A stretch of DNA of 64,000 bases from an uncultured Brevundimonas sp. (GTDB taxonomy: Bacteria > Pseudomonadota > Alphaproteobacteria > Caulobacterales > Caulobacteraceae), in NCBI RefSeq assembly GCF_947305955.1, contig NZ_CAMZFB010000002.1:1-64000 (forward strand). The letters are read 5' to 3'. A program made the translations under genes and the position numbers. Numbering within the stretch: the first letter of the stretch is position 1; each line of letters starts with the position of its first letter. Shown here piece after piece: positions 9,357-17,243 of the stretch. A model generated the notes under the pieces. The model was not told the DNA's origin. It searched no databases and was given only the letters and a program-made list of their open reading frames with translations.

Positions 9357-10181
9357 GTGATCGATTTGTCCTTTGTGTCTGTCTCGGGTGCGCGCTTGAC
9401 CCTGATCCCAGAACTGATCCCCCCCGGTGAACGGCTGATGGGGGCCGACCTGGCCGAACAGGCTCTGGAAGGTCTGACCCGTGCGCCGCGCTTCACCGCG
9501 CTGGACTCAGCTGCCATGGCCGAGCCGGTCACGGACGTCCTGTCCGAGGACGGTCAGCGTGTATCCCAGCTGATCTATGGCGAGATTTTCGAGATTCTCT
9601 TCCGTCGCGGTGGTCGCGCCTATGGTCGCAGCCGTCGCGATGGCACGGTGGGCTGGGTCGGCGAGGCCGTCCTGAAGCCTGCCCACGGTTTTCCCGCCTA
9701 TCGCGTGCGCTCGCACGGGGGGCGCTATCCGTTCAATGCTCTGGTTACCGGCGACGAAGCGGGCCTTGAGGGTGCCGATCTGACGCCTGTGGCCGAGTTC
9801 GAGGCCGATCCCGTGGCTGTGGCGCGCGGCTTCCTCGGTGCATCGGTGGAAAAGGGTGCTCGCTCTGACATCGTCGATGGCATAGGGCTGGTGCAGCAGG
9901 TGCTGTTCGCCTGCGGTCGCGCAGCCCCGCGCCGTGCGGTTGATCTGGCTGCGGTCGGTCGCTCGCTGGAGCAGGGTGAACTGACGGCGGGTGATATCGT
10001 CGTGTGGGTATCTGGCGAGGACAAGGCGCTGGGTCATGCCGCGCTGGTCGTTGATGCCGAAACCGTCATCCATGCCTGCGCCAACTCGGGCAAGGTCGTA
10101 GAGACGACGCTGGCCGATGTGTCGGGCCAGGCTGCGGCAGCAGGGCTGGGCGCGGCACTCTATCGTCGTCCGACCTTCTAA
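9357..10181 (+). CDS. NlpC/P60-like protein lacking the catalytic cysteine
   Basis: A 274-aa protein with the layout of alphaproteobacterial NlpC/P60 endopeptidases, which cut peptidoglycan peptides. An SH3-like domain comes first (about residues 55-110, LIYGEIFEILFRRGGRAYGR then GWVGEA), then the NlpC/P60 domain. Where family members read (I)DCSGLVQ, this reads VDGIGLVQQVLFACG, so the nucleophilic Cys-Ser pair is Gly-Ile. The YLWGG-type loop is also lost (FLGASVEKG). The catalytic histidine remains (GHAALVVDAE), but the next polar residue is unclear (HACANSG). It is probably a non-catalytic homologue. Start may be TTG 9354 or GTG 9357. A terminator follows. Confidence 0.8.
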   Translation: MIDLSFVSVSGARLTLIPELIPPGERLMGADLAEQALEGLTRAPRFTALDSAAMAEPVTDVLSEDGQRVSQLIYGEIFEILFRRGGRAYGRSRRDGTVGWVGEAVLKPAHGFPAYRVRSHGGRYPFNALVTGDEAGLEGADLTPVAEFEADPVAVARGFLGASVEKGARSDIVDGIGLVQQVLFACGRAAPRRAVDLAAVGRSLEQGELTAGDIVVWVSGEDKALGHAALVVDAETVIHACANSGKVVETTLADVSGQAAAAGLGAALYRRPTF

Positions 10182-10201
10182 AACCGGACAATCAGCCAAA
10201 T

Positions 10202-10234
10202 AAAAAAGGCGGCCCGCGAAGGAGCCGCCTTTTC
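10202..10234. terminator. bidirectional rho-independent terminator
   Basis: Stem 10204-10213/10224-10233 (AAAAGGCGGC/GCCGCCTTTT) with A- and T-runs on both sides. It lies between the convergent NlpC-like and cytochrome c genes and serves both. Confidence 0.88.
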
Positions 10235-10254
10235 TATGTCTGGACGTCTGGCCC

Positions 10255-10947
10255 TTAGGCTGCCGGAGCAGCCGGTGCGGCTTGGGTCGCAGCGGTATCG
10301 GCAGCCGGAGCGGCGGCTTCGCCGGTCGCTTCGGTGGCTGCAGCGCCTTCGGCAGCCGCAGCGTCACCTTCAGCCGGAGCGGCAGCACCCGGCTGACGCG
10401 ACGGGTCCGGAGCCGGAATGCCGAGGCTCGAGCCCTGCGTGCGCAGATAGGCGATCAGGTTGATGCGGGTCTGTTCGTCACGGATACCGGCGAACGACAT
10501 CTTGGTGCCCGGAACATAACGGCCCGGTGCAGTCAGGAATTTGTCGATCTCGTCATAGCCCCAGGTCGGAGCCTCGGCCTTGTGCTTGGCCATGGCGTCC
10601 GAATAGGCAAAGCCTGCGGCGTGCATCACAGGACCGCCCAGAACACCGTGCAGGTTCGGGCCGATGCCCGAAGCGCCGCCAGCGTTGATGGTGTGGCAGG
10701 CCTGGCAGCGCGCAAAGGCGGCTTCACCGGCGGCAACGTCGGCCGTCGGCAGGACCGTACCCCAGTCGATCGGCAGGGCCGGCGCGTCGCCACCTGCGGA
10801 TTCTTCCGGAGCATCCACGAAATAGCCCATCTTCTCCGGAGCCTTGGTGTGATACACCGCGCCCGAAACCTGTTGGACCACCAGGATCGCAAAGGCCGTG
10901 CCCAGGCACGCGCCCATAATCTTGTTGAACTTCAGATCGCCGCTCAT
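10255..10947 (-). CDS. membrane-anchored class I cytochrome c
   Basis: Electron carrier of the cytochrome c552/CycM type, held on the periplasmic face of the inner membrane. Of 230 residues, about 10-32 (IMGACLGTAFAILVVQQVSG) are an uncleaved anchor. The haem site CQACH is near residue 81, followed by GIGPNLHGVLGG, and the methionine ligand is in GTKMSFAGI. The last 50 residues are an extreme Ala/Pro/Glu/Thr-rich low-complexity tail (PAEGDAAAAEGAAATEATG) not needed for the haem fold. Mitochondrial-type cytochromes of this form bridge the bc1 complex and cytochrome oxidase. It is divergent from kdsB. Confidence 0.92.
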   Translation of the reverse strand: MSGDLKFNKIMGACLGTAFAILVVQQVSGAVYHTKAPEKMGYFVDAPEESAGGDAPALPIDWGTVLPTADVAAGEAAFARCQACHTINAGGASGIGPNLHGVLGGPVMHAAGFAYSDAMAKHKAEAPTWGYDEIDKFLTAPGRYVPGTKMSFAGIRDEQTRINLIAYLRTQGSSLGIPAPDPSRQPGAAAPAEGDAAAAEGAAATEATGEAAAPAADTAATQAAPAAPAA

Positions 10948-11097
10948 GCGCGTCGTCGCATCCCGTATCTAGATGAGCCCCCCGCTCGCATTGCGGCGTT
11001 CAGGCGTATTCCTTACGTTGGCGTCTCTTACACGCTAGCGCGACCTTATCAACCTGTCCGACGACATTGTCGGGCGAAACTGGACTTCTTTCTGGCT

Positions 11098-11835
11098 ATG
11101 AAACCTCTGATACTGATCCCCGCACGTTTGGCAGCGACCCGTTTGCCCAACAAACCGCTGGCGGACATCGAGGGAAAGCCGATGATCGTTCGCGCTTGGG
11201 AAGCGGCGTCGAAATCGGGTTTCCGCGTCGCAGTTGCGGCGGGTGATCAAGAAATTGTCGATGTAGTTCAAGCGGCTGGCGGTGAAGCAGTACTGACCGA
11301 TCCGAACCTGCCCAGTGGTTCTGACCGTATCCGCGTGGCGGCGGACCTGCTCGACCCGACCGGCGCGCACGACATTGTTATCAATGTGCAGGGCGACATG
11401 CCGTTCGCCTCGCCAAATCTGTCAAAAATCTGCGCCGACCTTTTGGAAACCCGTCGTCAGGCGGATATTGTGACCCTCGTCGCCGCCGAAACAGACGCGA
11501 GCGAGCGCGCCAACCCCGACGTCGTAAAGGCTGTTGTCGCTGTGGACGAGGATGGCCGCTCGGGCCGCGCCCTCTATTTCACCCGCTCGGTGCTCTACGG
11601 TGATGCGCCGATCTGGCACCACATCGGCATCTACGGCTATCGCCGCGAGGCTCTGGTGCGCTTCTGTGCCGCGCCGCCGTCGCCGCTGGAAAAGCGCGAG
11701 AAGCTGGAGCAACTCCGCGCGCTGGAAATGGGCATGACCATCTGGACCGGCATCATCGACGAGGCACCGGTCTCGGTCGACAATGCCGAGGATCTTGAGG
11801 CCGCCCGTGCTGTGGCCCGCAGCCTGAACGGCTGA
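11098..11835 (+). CDS. kdsB: 3-deoxy-manno-octulosonate cytidylyltransferase
   Basis: Makes CMP-Kdo, the activated Kdo donor for the inner core of lipopolysaccharide, in the cytoplasm. The 245-aa protein begins with the nucleotide-binding segment IPARLAATRLPNKPLADIEG and contains NVQGDMPF (metal binding) and WHHIGIYGYRREALVRF, all typical of KdsB. The open frame extends far upstream, but the ATG at 11098 is where the family N-terminus (MKPLILIPARLA) starts. Its TGA is immediately followed by the nudC stop on the other strand, with no base between, so the two converge without room for a terminator. Confidence 0.95.
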   Translation: MKPLILIPARLAATRLPNKPLADIEGKPMIVRAWEAASKSGFRVAVAAGDQEIVDVVQAAGGEAVLTDPNLPSGSDRIRVAADLLDPTGAHDIVINVQGDMPFASPNLSKICADLLETRRQADIVTLVAAETDASERANPDVVKAVVAVDEDGRSGRALYFTRSVLYGDAPIWHHIGIYGYRREALVRFCAAPPSPLEKREKLEQLRALEMGMTIWTGIIDEAPVSVDNAEDLEAARAVARSLNG

Positions 11836-12840
11836 TTATTCGCTTTCGAACGCCCAGCTGGAGATCAGCTGGTGGGCGATGGCAAAGGGCGGTGGTGCGA
11901 TCAAATCGGGATGGCTGCCATCGATCAGGGCGCGGGCTTCGGCCCGCGTCAGCCATTTCACGGCTTCCAGTTCGGAGTGATCCGGCACCGCATCACAGCT
12001 GTCGACCTCGGCGATCAGGCCCAGCATCAGCTGGGCCGGAAAGGGCCAAGGCTGGCTGGAATGGTATTGGACGGCGGTGACCTTGAGGCCCGCTTCTTCC
12101 CCTACCTCGCGGGCGCAGGCCTCCTCGACCGATTCCGCAGGCTCCAGAAATCCGGCCAGTGCCGACATCCGGCCCTTGGGCCATTGCGGTTGGCGTCCCA
12201 GCAGGCAGATCGGCTCGTCCCCGCCCTTATAGACCGGAAGCATGATGACGACGGGATCGACGCGGGGGAAATGCTCGGTTCCGCAGGCGGGGCAGACCCT
12301 GCGCCAGCCACCCGACGCCTGTTCCGACGGCTTGCCGCACGCCGAACAGAAGCCGTGACGACGACGCCAGTCGAACAACCCCTTGGCCTCACCGGCCATG
12401 GCCGCTTCATTGGCGCTCAGGATCGCGGCTGCCTCGCGCAGTTCCACAAACCGTCCCATGTGGGCGCAAGGACCGTTGGTCGGGTCGATCGAGCCTTCGA
12501 ACTCGATGGCAAAGGCGGGAATGTCTTTCCACATCCCCAGAAACAGGTCGCGGTCCTTCACCAGATCCAGCGCATGTTCAAACGACAGCCAGACCAGTCG
12601 CTCCTCGTCGCCGTGCGGCTCGACCAGCGGGCGGCCCTCCCACATCACCATACAGGTGGCCTGGGGGTGGCGTCTTTGGGCGGACATCCAGTCCTGATCG
12701 TTACGCAGGTCGCCGGACCGGTCGAGCGGATTGCCCGCAAAGGTGTTTTGAAGAACCATGTCCGACAACATAGGCGGTCCAAGCGCCGACAGGAATGGGG
12801 CTTTCACCCTGATTTCGCCCCTTGATTTGTCCTGCGCCAC
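11836..12840 (-). CDS. nudC: NAD(H) pyrophosphatase / RNA NAD-decapping hydrolase NudC
   Basis: Nudix hydrolase that splits NAD(H) to NMN(H) and AMP and removes NAD caps from RNA. The 334-aa protein has the NudC-specific zinc ribbon (CSACGKPS and CPACGTEHFPR) followed by a complete Nudix box: GFLEPAESVEEACAREVGEE then AGL, with all the glutamates in place. The C-terminal segment LEAVKWLTRAEAR also fits. The ATG at 12840 gives an N-terminal extension; ATG 12771 is an alternative start. It converges with kdsB with no gap. Confidence 0.93.
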   Translation of the reverse strand: MAQDKSRGEIRVKAPFLSALGPPMLSDMVLQNTFAGNPLDRSGDLRNDQDWMSAQRRHPQATCMVMWEGRPLVEPHGDEERLVWLSFEHALDLVKDRDLFLGMWKDIPAFAIEFEGSIDPTNGPCAHMGRFVELREAAAILSANEAAMAGEAKGLFDWRRRHGFCSACGKPSEQASGGWRRVCPACGTEHFPRVDPVVIMLPVYKGGDEPICLLGRQPQWPKGRMSALAGFLEPAESVEEACAREVGEEAGLKVTAVQYHSSQPWPFPAQLMLGLIAEVDSCDAVPDHSELEAVKWLTRAEARALIDGSHPDLIAPPPFAIAHQLISSWAFESE

Positions 12841-12857
12841 GCGCCATATCCCGTCTC

Positions 12858-12946
12858 GGAGATCGTGCGGGCGAAGGCTTCGCCAACCTGGTCAGGGCCG
12901 GAAGGCAGCAGCCACAACGAATTCACCTTCGGGTCGTGCGGTCTCC
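12858..12946 (+). ncRNA. ffs: signal recognition particle RNA, small bacterial type
   Basis: The conserved SRP apical domain is visible as GGTCAGGGCCGGAAGGCAGC followed by AGCC (12890-12913), which contains the GGAA-type tetraloop and the asymmetric internal loop bound by Ffh. The outer helix is also readable: 12858-12869 (GGAGATCGTGCG) pairs with 12935-12946 (CGTGCGGTCTCC), allowing G-U pairs. A short T-containing stretch follows. It directs Ffh to ribosomes translating membrane proteins. The exact 5' and 3' ends may differ by several bases. Confidence 0.92.
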
Positions 12947-13085
12947 ACCCTTCTACAAATGACTGATTTTGCCAGCGTCCGTGCCAACGGGCGTTTTTTT
13001 GTGCACGATAATACGCTCTTTGACGGAACCGTCGGGGGCGCGGTTCGCTTCGAGAGTCCATTCAGACACTGAAAAGGACCGCGAC

Positions 13086-13484
13086 ATGAGCGTTCTTGGT
13101 AAGATCTTCGGCAACATCTTCAAAAAGAAGGATCAAGCGGCAGGCGCGGCCCCGGCTTCGGGCACTGCGGCTCCGGCACCGGCTCCGGCCCCGACCGCTC
13201 CGGCGGTTGCTCCGCAACCGGCCTCGATCCAGGACGTGGACGTCGCGGGCATCCTCGACTTCATGAACGAGCAGCGCAGCCAGAAGCTGAACTGGCGCAC
13301 CTCCATCGTTGACCTGATGAAGCTGGTCGGCATGGAAAGCTCGCTGGCCGAACGCAAGGAACTGGCCGACGAGCTGGGCTATACCGGCGACAAGTCCGAC
13401 ACCGCGACCATGAACATGTGGCTGCACAAACAGGTCATCCAGAAGATCCGCGACAACGGCGGTCAGCTGCCGAGCGATCTGTAA
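13086..13484 (+). CDS. DUF3597 domain-containing protein
   Basis: A 132-aa protein of unknown function. It opens with the amphipathic segment MSVLGKIFGNIFKKKDQ, then an Ala/Pro-rich linker (about residues 20-48), then a helical domain (VDVAGILDFMNEQRSQKLNW to IRDNGGQLPSDL) matching the DUF3597 family as I remember it, including the LGYTGDKSDTATMNMWLHK stretch. DUF3597 proteins are stress-linked in some reports, but no role is secure. The ATG at 13086 is chosen since the family begins there and GAAAAGGA lies upstream. It sits alone between the SRP RNA and dnaX. Confidence 0.82.
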   Translation: MSVLGKIFGNIFKKKDQAAGAAPASGTAAPAPAPAPTAPAVAPQPASIQDVDVAGILDFMNEQRSQKLNWRTSIVDLMKLVGMESSLAERKELADELGYTGDKSDTATMNMWLHKQVIQKIRDNGGQLPSDL

Positions 13485-13550
13485 GATTCCTCATCCGGTC
13501 ATGCGCGAAGGGGGTGCGAAAACCGCCGCCTTCGCGCTATGACTTGAGGC

Positions 13551-15422
13551 ATGAGCGATACCGATCACAATCTTGATGGCCCCCCGTGGGACGTGGACGC
13601 CCCTGAAGAGGAGGCGCATGAGCGTGATCCCAATACATCCGACATGTTCGGCGCACCGGCCGAGCCGGCCCCAGCGCCCGCTGCGGAAGCCAAGCCGGAG
13701 CCTGTAAAGGCGGTCCCCGCCGTCGAGGCTGCGCCTTCGGACGAGGGTGAAGCCTATACGGTGCTGGCGCGCAAATACCGCCCGCGCACCTTCGAGGACC
13801 TGATTGGCCAGGAGGCCATGGTCCGTACCCTGACGAATGCCTTTGCCACGGGCCGTATCGCCCACGCCTTCATGCTCACGGGCGTTCGCGGGGTGGGCAA
13901 GACCACGACCGCCCGCCTTCTGGCCCGCGCGCTCAACAACGAAACTGACACCATCGACCGTCCGTCGCTGGAACTGACCGCCCACGGTCGCCACGACAAG
14001 GCGATCATGTCCGGCCAGCACATGGACGTGATCGAGATGGACGCCGCCTCCAATACCGGCGTCGGCGATATCCGCGAGCTGATCGAGAGCGTGCGCTACG
14101 CGCCGGTCGAGGCCCGCTACAAGGTCTATGTGCTCGACGAAGTGCACATGCTGTCGACGGCGGCGTTCAACGCCCTGCTGAAGACGCTGGAAGAACCGCC
14201 GCCGCACGCCAAATTCATCTTCGCCACGACCGAAATCCGCAAGGTGCCGGTGACCATCCTGTCCCGCTGCCAGCGTTTCGACCTGCGCCGCGTGGAGCCG
14301 GACGTCCTGTCGGGCCACCTTGGCCGCGTGGCCGAGCGCGAGGGCATGAAGATCGAGCAGGAGGCGCTGGCCCTGATCGCCCGCGCCGCCGAAGGTTCGG
14401 TCCGTGACGGCTTGTCTCTGCTGGATCAGGCGTTGGTTCAGGGCGAGAAGGGCGAGGTGGTCGCCGCCGAGACGGTGCGCGACATGCTAGGCCTTGCCGA
14501 CCGCACCCAGACCATCGCCCTGTTTGAATCCATCATGGCAGGCCGCACCGCCGAGGCCCTCCAGAATTTCCGCACCCTGTACGGCTATGGCGCCGATCCG
14601 GTGCAGATCACCAACGACCTGCTGGAGCATTGCCACGCGGCCTCGGTCGCCAAGATGCTGGGCCCGAACGCCACGCGCCTGCCCAATGATCAAGCGCAAA
14701 AGTTGACGGCGCTGGGCGCGGCCATTTCAGCGGCCACCTTGTCGCGCAGCTGGTCCATGCTGCTGAAGGCGCTGGACGAGGTGCGGCGCGCGCCCAACCC
14801 CGCCGATGCCGTGGAAATGGCCATCGTTCGTCTGGCCTATGCGGCGGACCTGCCGTCGCCGGAAGATGCGCTGAAGTCGATCCGCGACGGACAACTGCCG
14901 GGCGGTGGTTCAGGTCCTCGTGGAGGCGGTAGTGGCGGCGGTGGTGGAGGCGGGGCCTCGGCCATGCTGCAACCCCAGCCGGTACAGGCCCCCAAACTGC
15001 CCAATCCTCAGACCTTCGAACAGGTTGTCGCCCTGATCGGGGAAAAGCGCGAAATCACGCTGCAGCTTGATGTCGAACGCTATGTCCGTCCGGTCAGCTT
15101 CAAGCCCGGTGCCATCACCTATGAACCGGTCGAGGGTGCACCCTTCGATCTGGCGCGCCGTCTGTCGTCGCGCCTGAAGGAATGGACGGGCCGTACATGG
15201 CTTATCGCCGCCAATGGTCAGGGCGGCGGCGAGACCATGATCGAGAAGCACAACAAGGCCAAGGCGGCCCAGCGTCAGGCGGTCGAGACGGATCCGTTCA
15301 TCGTCTCCCTGCTTGCGGCCTTCCCCGGTGCCGAGATCAGGGATATCCGCACTCTGGCCCCTGCGGTGGAGACCCCCTCCATCCCTGATGACCACGAAGC
15401 GCATCACGACGACGATGACTGA
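13551..15422 (+). CDS. dnaX: DNA polymerase III subunit gamma/tau
   Basis: Clamp-loader ATPase that loads the beta sliding clamp. The 623-aa protein has an acidic Ala/Pro-rich N-terminal extension (about 60 residues), the AAA+ core with Walker A (GVRGVGKTTT, near residue 110), Walker B (YVLDEVHMLS), the SRC sensor motif (ILSRCQRFDLRR), a glycine-rich linker (GGGSGPRGGGSGGGGGGG, near residue 455) and a C-terminal domain for polymerase contact. The zinc module normally between Walker A and B holds four cysteines; here the region (NNETDTIDRPSLELTAHGRH) has none. No slippery frameshift signal is apparent. ybaB and recR lie 0.8 kb further on, after an inserted reverse-strand gene. Confidence 0.95.
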   Translation: MSDTDHNLDGPPWDVDAPEEEAHERDPNTSDMFGAPAEPAPAPAAEAKPEPVKAVPAVEAAPSDEGEAYTVLARKYRPRTFEDLIGQEAMVRTLTNAFATGRIAHAFMLTGVRGVGKTTTARLLARALNNETDTIDRPSLELTAHGRHDKAIMSGQHMDVIEMDAASNTGVGDIRELIESVRYAPVEARYKVYVLDEVHMLSTAAFNALLKTLEEPPPHAKFIFATTEIRKVPVTILSRCQRFDLRRVEPDVLSGHLGRVAEREGMKIEQEALALIARAAEGSVRDGLSLLDQALVQGEKGEVVAAETVRDMLGLADRTQTIALFESIMAGRTAEALQNFRTLYGYGADPVQITNDLLEHCHAASVAKMLGPNATRLPNDQAQKLTALGAAISAATLSRSWSMLLKALDEVRRAPNPADAVEMAIVRLAYAADLPSPEDALKSIRDGQLPGGGSGPRGGGSGGGGGGGASAMLQPQPVQAPKLPNPQTFEQVVALIGEKREITLQLDVERYVRPVSFKPGAITYEPVEGAPFDLARRLSSRLKEWTGRTWLIAANGQGGGETMIEKHNKAKAAQRQAVETDPFIVSLLAAFPGAEIRDIRTLAPAVETPSIPDDHEAHHDDDD

Positions 15423-15423
15423 C

Positions 15424-15456
15424 AAAAAAGGCCGCCTCCCTCGGGAAGCGGCCTTT
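15424..15456. terminator. rho-independent terminator after dnaX
   Basis: Stem AAAGGCCGC/GCGGCCTTT within 15427-15455, with A-run before and T-rich tail after. It lies between the convergent dnaX and nitroreductase genes and can act on both. Confidence 0.85.
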
Positions 15457-15479
15457 CTCTTTTCGGGCAATTCTGCGCG

Positions 15480-16106
15480 TCAGACGATCTGGACAGCGCG
15501 CTCGAACGGCAGGCGCGGCGAGCGCGGGAACAGGTTCTCGTCGGTGCCGTAGCCGAGGTTGATGATCATGTTCACCTCGACGTCGCCTTCAGGGAAGAAT
15601 TCCTTCTTCACGGCGTCGAAGTCGAAGCCGGTCATCGGGCCGACATCCAGACCCAGCGCGCGGGCGGCGCTGATCAGATAGCCGGCTTGCAGCGAGGCGT
15701 TCTTGTGCGCGACTTCGCGGCGGCCCTCGCGGGTGGGGAACCAGTCCTTGGCGCCCGGGGCGTGCGGGAACAGTTCCGGCAGGGTTTCGTGGAAGTTCAC
15801 ATCAAAGCCGACGATGACCGCGACCGGAGCCTGACGGGTCTTGGCCTGATTGCCTTCCTGCAGCAGCGGGACGAGGCGGTCTTTGCCCTCGGGCGAGGTC
15901 ACGAAGACGAAACGGGCGGGGGTCGAGTTGGCGGCGGTCGGGCCGTATTTCACCAGCTCATACAGGGCCTTCAGCGTGTCTTCCGAAACCGGACGGTCGC
16001 TCCACGCATTGCGGGTGCGGGCTTCGGTGAACAGCTGGGCGAGAACCTGATCGGCAACCGGCTGGCTACGATCGTTCGAATTATCATAGGCCACGGTGGC
16101 CTCCAT
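15480..16106 (-). CDS. nitroreductase-fold reductase, RutE/HadB-type (malonic semialdehyde reductase family)
   Basis: A 208-aa FMN-dependent nitroreductase-family protein. The order [12 protein letters not shown], then [16 protein letters not shown], then [20 protein letters not shown] and [15 protein letters not shown] is that of the RutE/HadB subgroup, which in uracil degradation reduces malonic semialdehyde to 3-hydroxypropionate. No other rut gene is near, so the physiological substrate is open; a general nitro- or enal-reductase is equally possible. It has its own promoter region facing ybaB and converges with dnaX. Confidence 0.85.
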   Translation of the reverse strand: MEATVAYDNSNDRSQPVADQVLAQLFTEARTRNAWSDRPVSEDTLKALYELVKYGPTAANSTPARFVFVTSPEGKDRLVPLLQEGNQAKTRQAPVAVIVGFDVNFHETLPELFPHAPGAKDWFPTREGRREVAHKNASLQAGYLISAARALGLDVGPMTGFDFDAVKKEFFPEGDVEVNMIINLGYGTDENLFPRSPRLPFERAVQIV

Positions 16107-16240
16107 TGGTTAAATAAAACAACTGCTGTTGCAAATAGCGCGATTGGCGCGGGATGCAAGAGGGGCCGCAAAGATTTTTAAGCGCCCATGCGGCGTGGTT
16201 GGGACTGGAGACGCGCCAAGGAAAACCTTATCTAGGGCCT

Positions 16241-16570
16241 ATGAAAGACCTTAGCGCACTTATGAAACAGGCTCAGGCCATGCAGGAAAAACTGCAGCAG
16301 GCCCAAGCCAAGATGGCCGAATCGGTTGCCGAGGGCACCTCGGGCGGCGGTCTGGTGACCGTCACCCTGAAGGGACCGGGCGAAGTGACCTCGGTAAAGA
16401 TTGACGACAGCCTGATGGCTCCGGGCGAGGGCGAGATCCTGTCCGACCTGATCGTGGCCGCTCATGCCGACGCCAAGCGCAAGCTGGACGAGATCAACAA
16501 CGCCCTGATGCGCGAGGCCGCAGGGCCGATGGCCGGAATGAACATTCCGGGCATGCCGAAGCTGTTCTGA
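16241..16570 (+). CDS. YbaB/EbfC family nucleoid-associated protein
   Basis: A 109-aa DNA-binding protein that forms a dimer shaped like tweezers. The N-terminal coiled coil (LMKQAQAMQEKLQQAQAKMA) and the core strand segment (GGGLVTVTLKGPGEVTSVKI) are typical, as is the C-terminal tail with GMNIPGMPKLF. The ATG at 16241 matches the family start. Its stop overlaps the recR ATG by one base, the widespread dnaX-ybaB-recR arrangement, although here a reverse-strand reductase separates dnaX from the pair. Confidence 0.93.
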   Translation: MKDLSALMKQAQAMQEKLQQAQAKMAESVAEGTSGGGLVTVTLKGPGEVTSVKIDDSLMAPGEGEILSDLIVAAHADAKRKLDEINNALMREAAGPMAGMNIPGMPKLF

Positions 16571-17172
16571 TGGCATCGACCGCGGGACCGGAAATCGAGC
16601 GCCTCATCTCCCTGTTGGCCAAGCTGCCGGGGATGGGGCCGCGTTCGGCCCGCCGGGCGGCGCTGGCGCTTCTCAAGCGCCGCGAACAACTGCTGGTGCC
16701 GCTGGCCGCGGCCATGGCCGAGACGGCGGACAAGGTCGTCAACTGCTCGGTCTGCGCCGCGCCGGACACCCGCGACCCCTGCGCCATCTGTTCCGATGAG
16801 GCGCGCGACAACGGCCTGATCTGTGTGGTCGAGGAGGCGGGGGCGCTGTGGGCGATGGAACGCTCCGGAGCCTTCCGTGGCAAATACCATGTGCTGGGCG
16901 GTCTTCTGTCGGCGCTGGACGGTGTCGGCCCCGATCAGATCCGCGTGGGCGAACTGATCGGACGGGCCAAGGCCGGCGATGTGCGTGAGGTGGTGTTGGC
17001 GCTGCCCGCGACCGTCGATGGTCAGACCACGGCGCATTACCTGTCCGAAAAACTGGCGGCCGCCGGGGTAGAGGTAACCTCTCTGGCCCGTGGCGTGCCT
17101 GTGGGCGGCGAGCTGGACTGGCTGGACGATGGTACGATTGTACAGGCGCTCAGGGCACGCCGTCCGGCCTGA
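16570..17172 (+). CDS. recR: recombination mediator protein RecR
   Basis: Partner of RecO and RecF that loads RecA on gapped DNA. The 200-aa protein has the N-terminal helix-hairpin-helix (LISLLAKLPGMGPRSARRAA), the four-cysteine zinc finger (CSVCAAPDTRDPCAIC) and the Toprim domain (ICVVEEAGALWAMERSG, then GVGPDQIRVGELI), ending in LARGVPVGGELDWLD. It is translationally coupled to ybaB. Confidence 0.96.
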   Translation: MASTAGPEIERLISLLAKLPGMGPRSARRAALALLKRREQLLVPLAAAMAETADKVVNCSVCAAPDTRDPCAICSDEARDNGLICVVEEAGALWAMERSGAFRGKYHVLGGLLSALDGVGPDQIRVGELIGRAKAGDVREVVLALPATVDGQTTAHYLSEKLAAAGVEVTSLARGVPVGGELDWLDDGTIVQALRARRPA

Positions 17173-17243
17173 CCATGCGGTTTGCGTCCGTTATTGACGT
17201 AATGGTGGGGGCCTAATGGCCGAACGGGTTTAGAGGTCGGTCT

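Noticed and set aside
10282-11097. Upstream extension of the kdsB frame
   Set aside because: Runs antisense through the cytochrome c gene; the family start is ATG 11098.
14900-14970. Gly-rich codon run in dnaX as a programmed frameshift site
   Set aside because: No A-rich slippery heptamer or following hairpin seen; an ordinary flexible linker.
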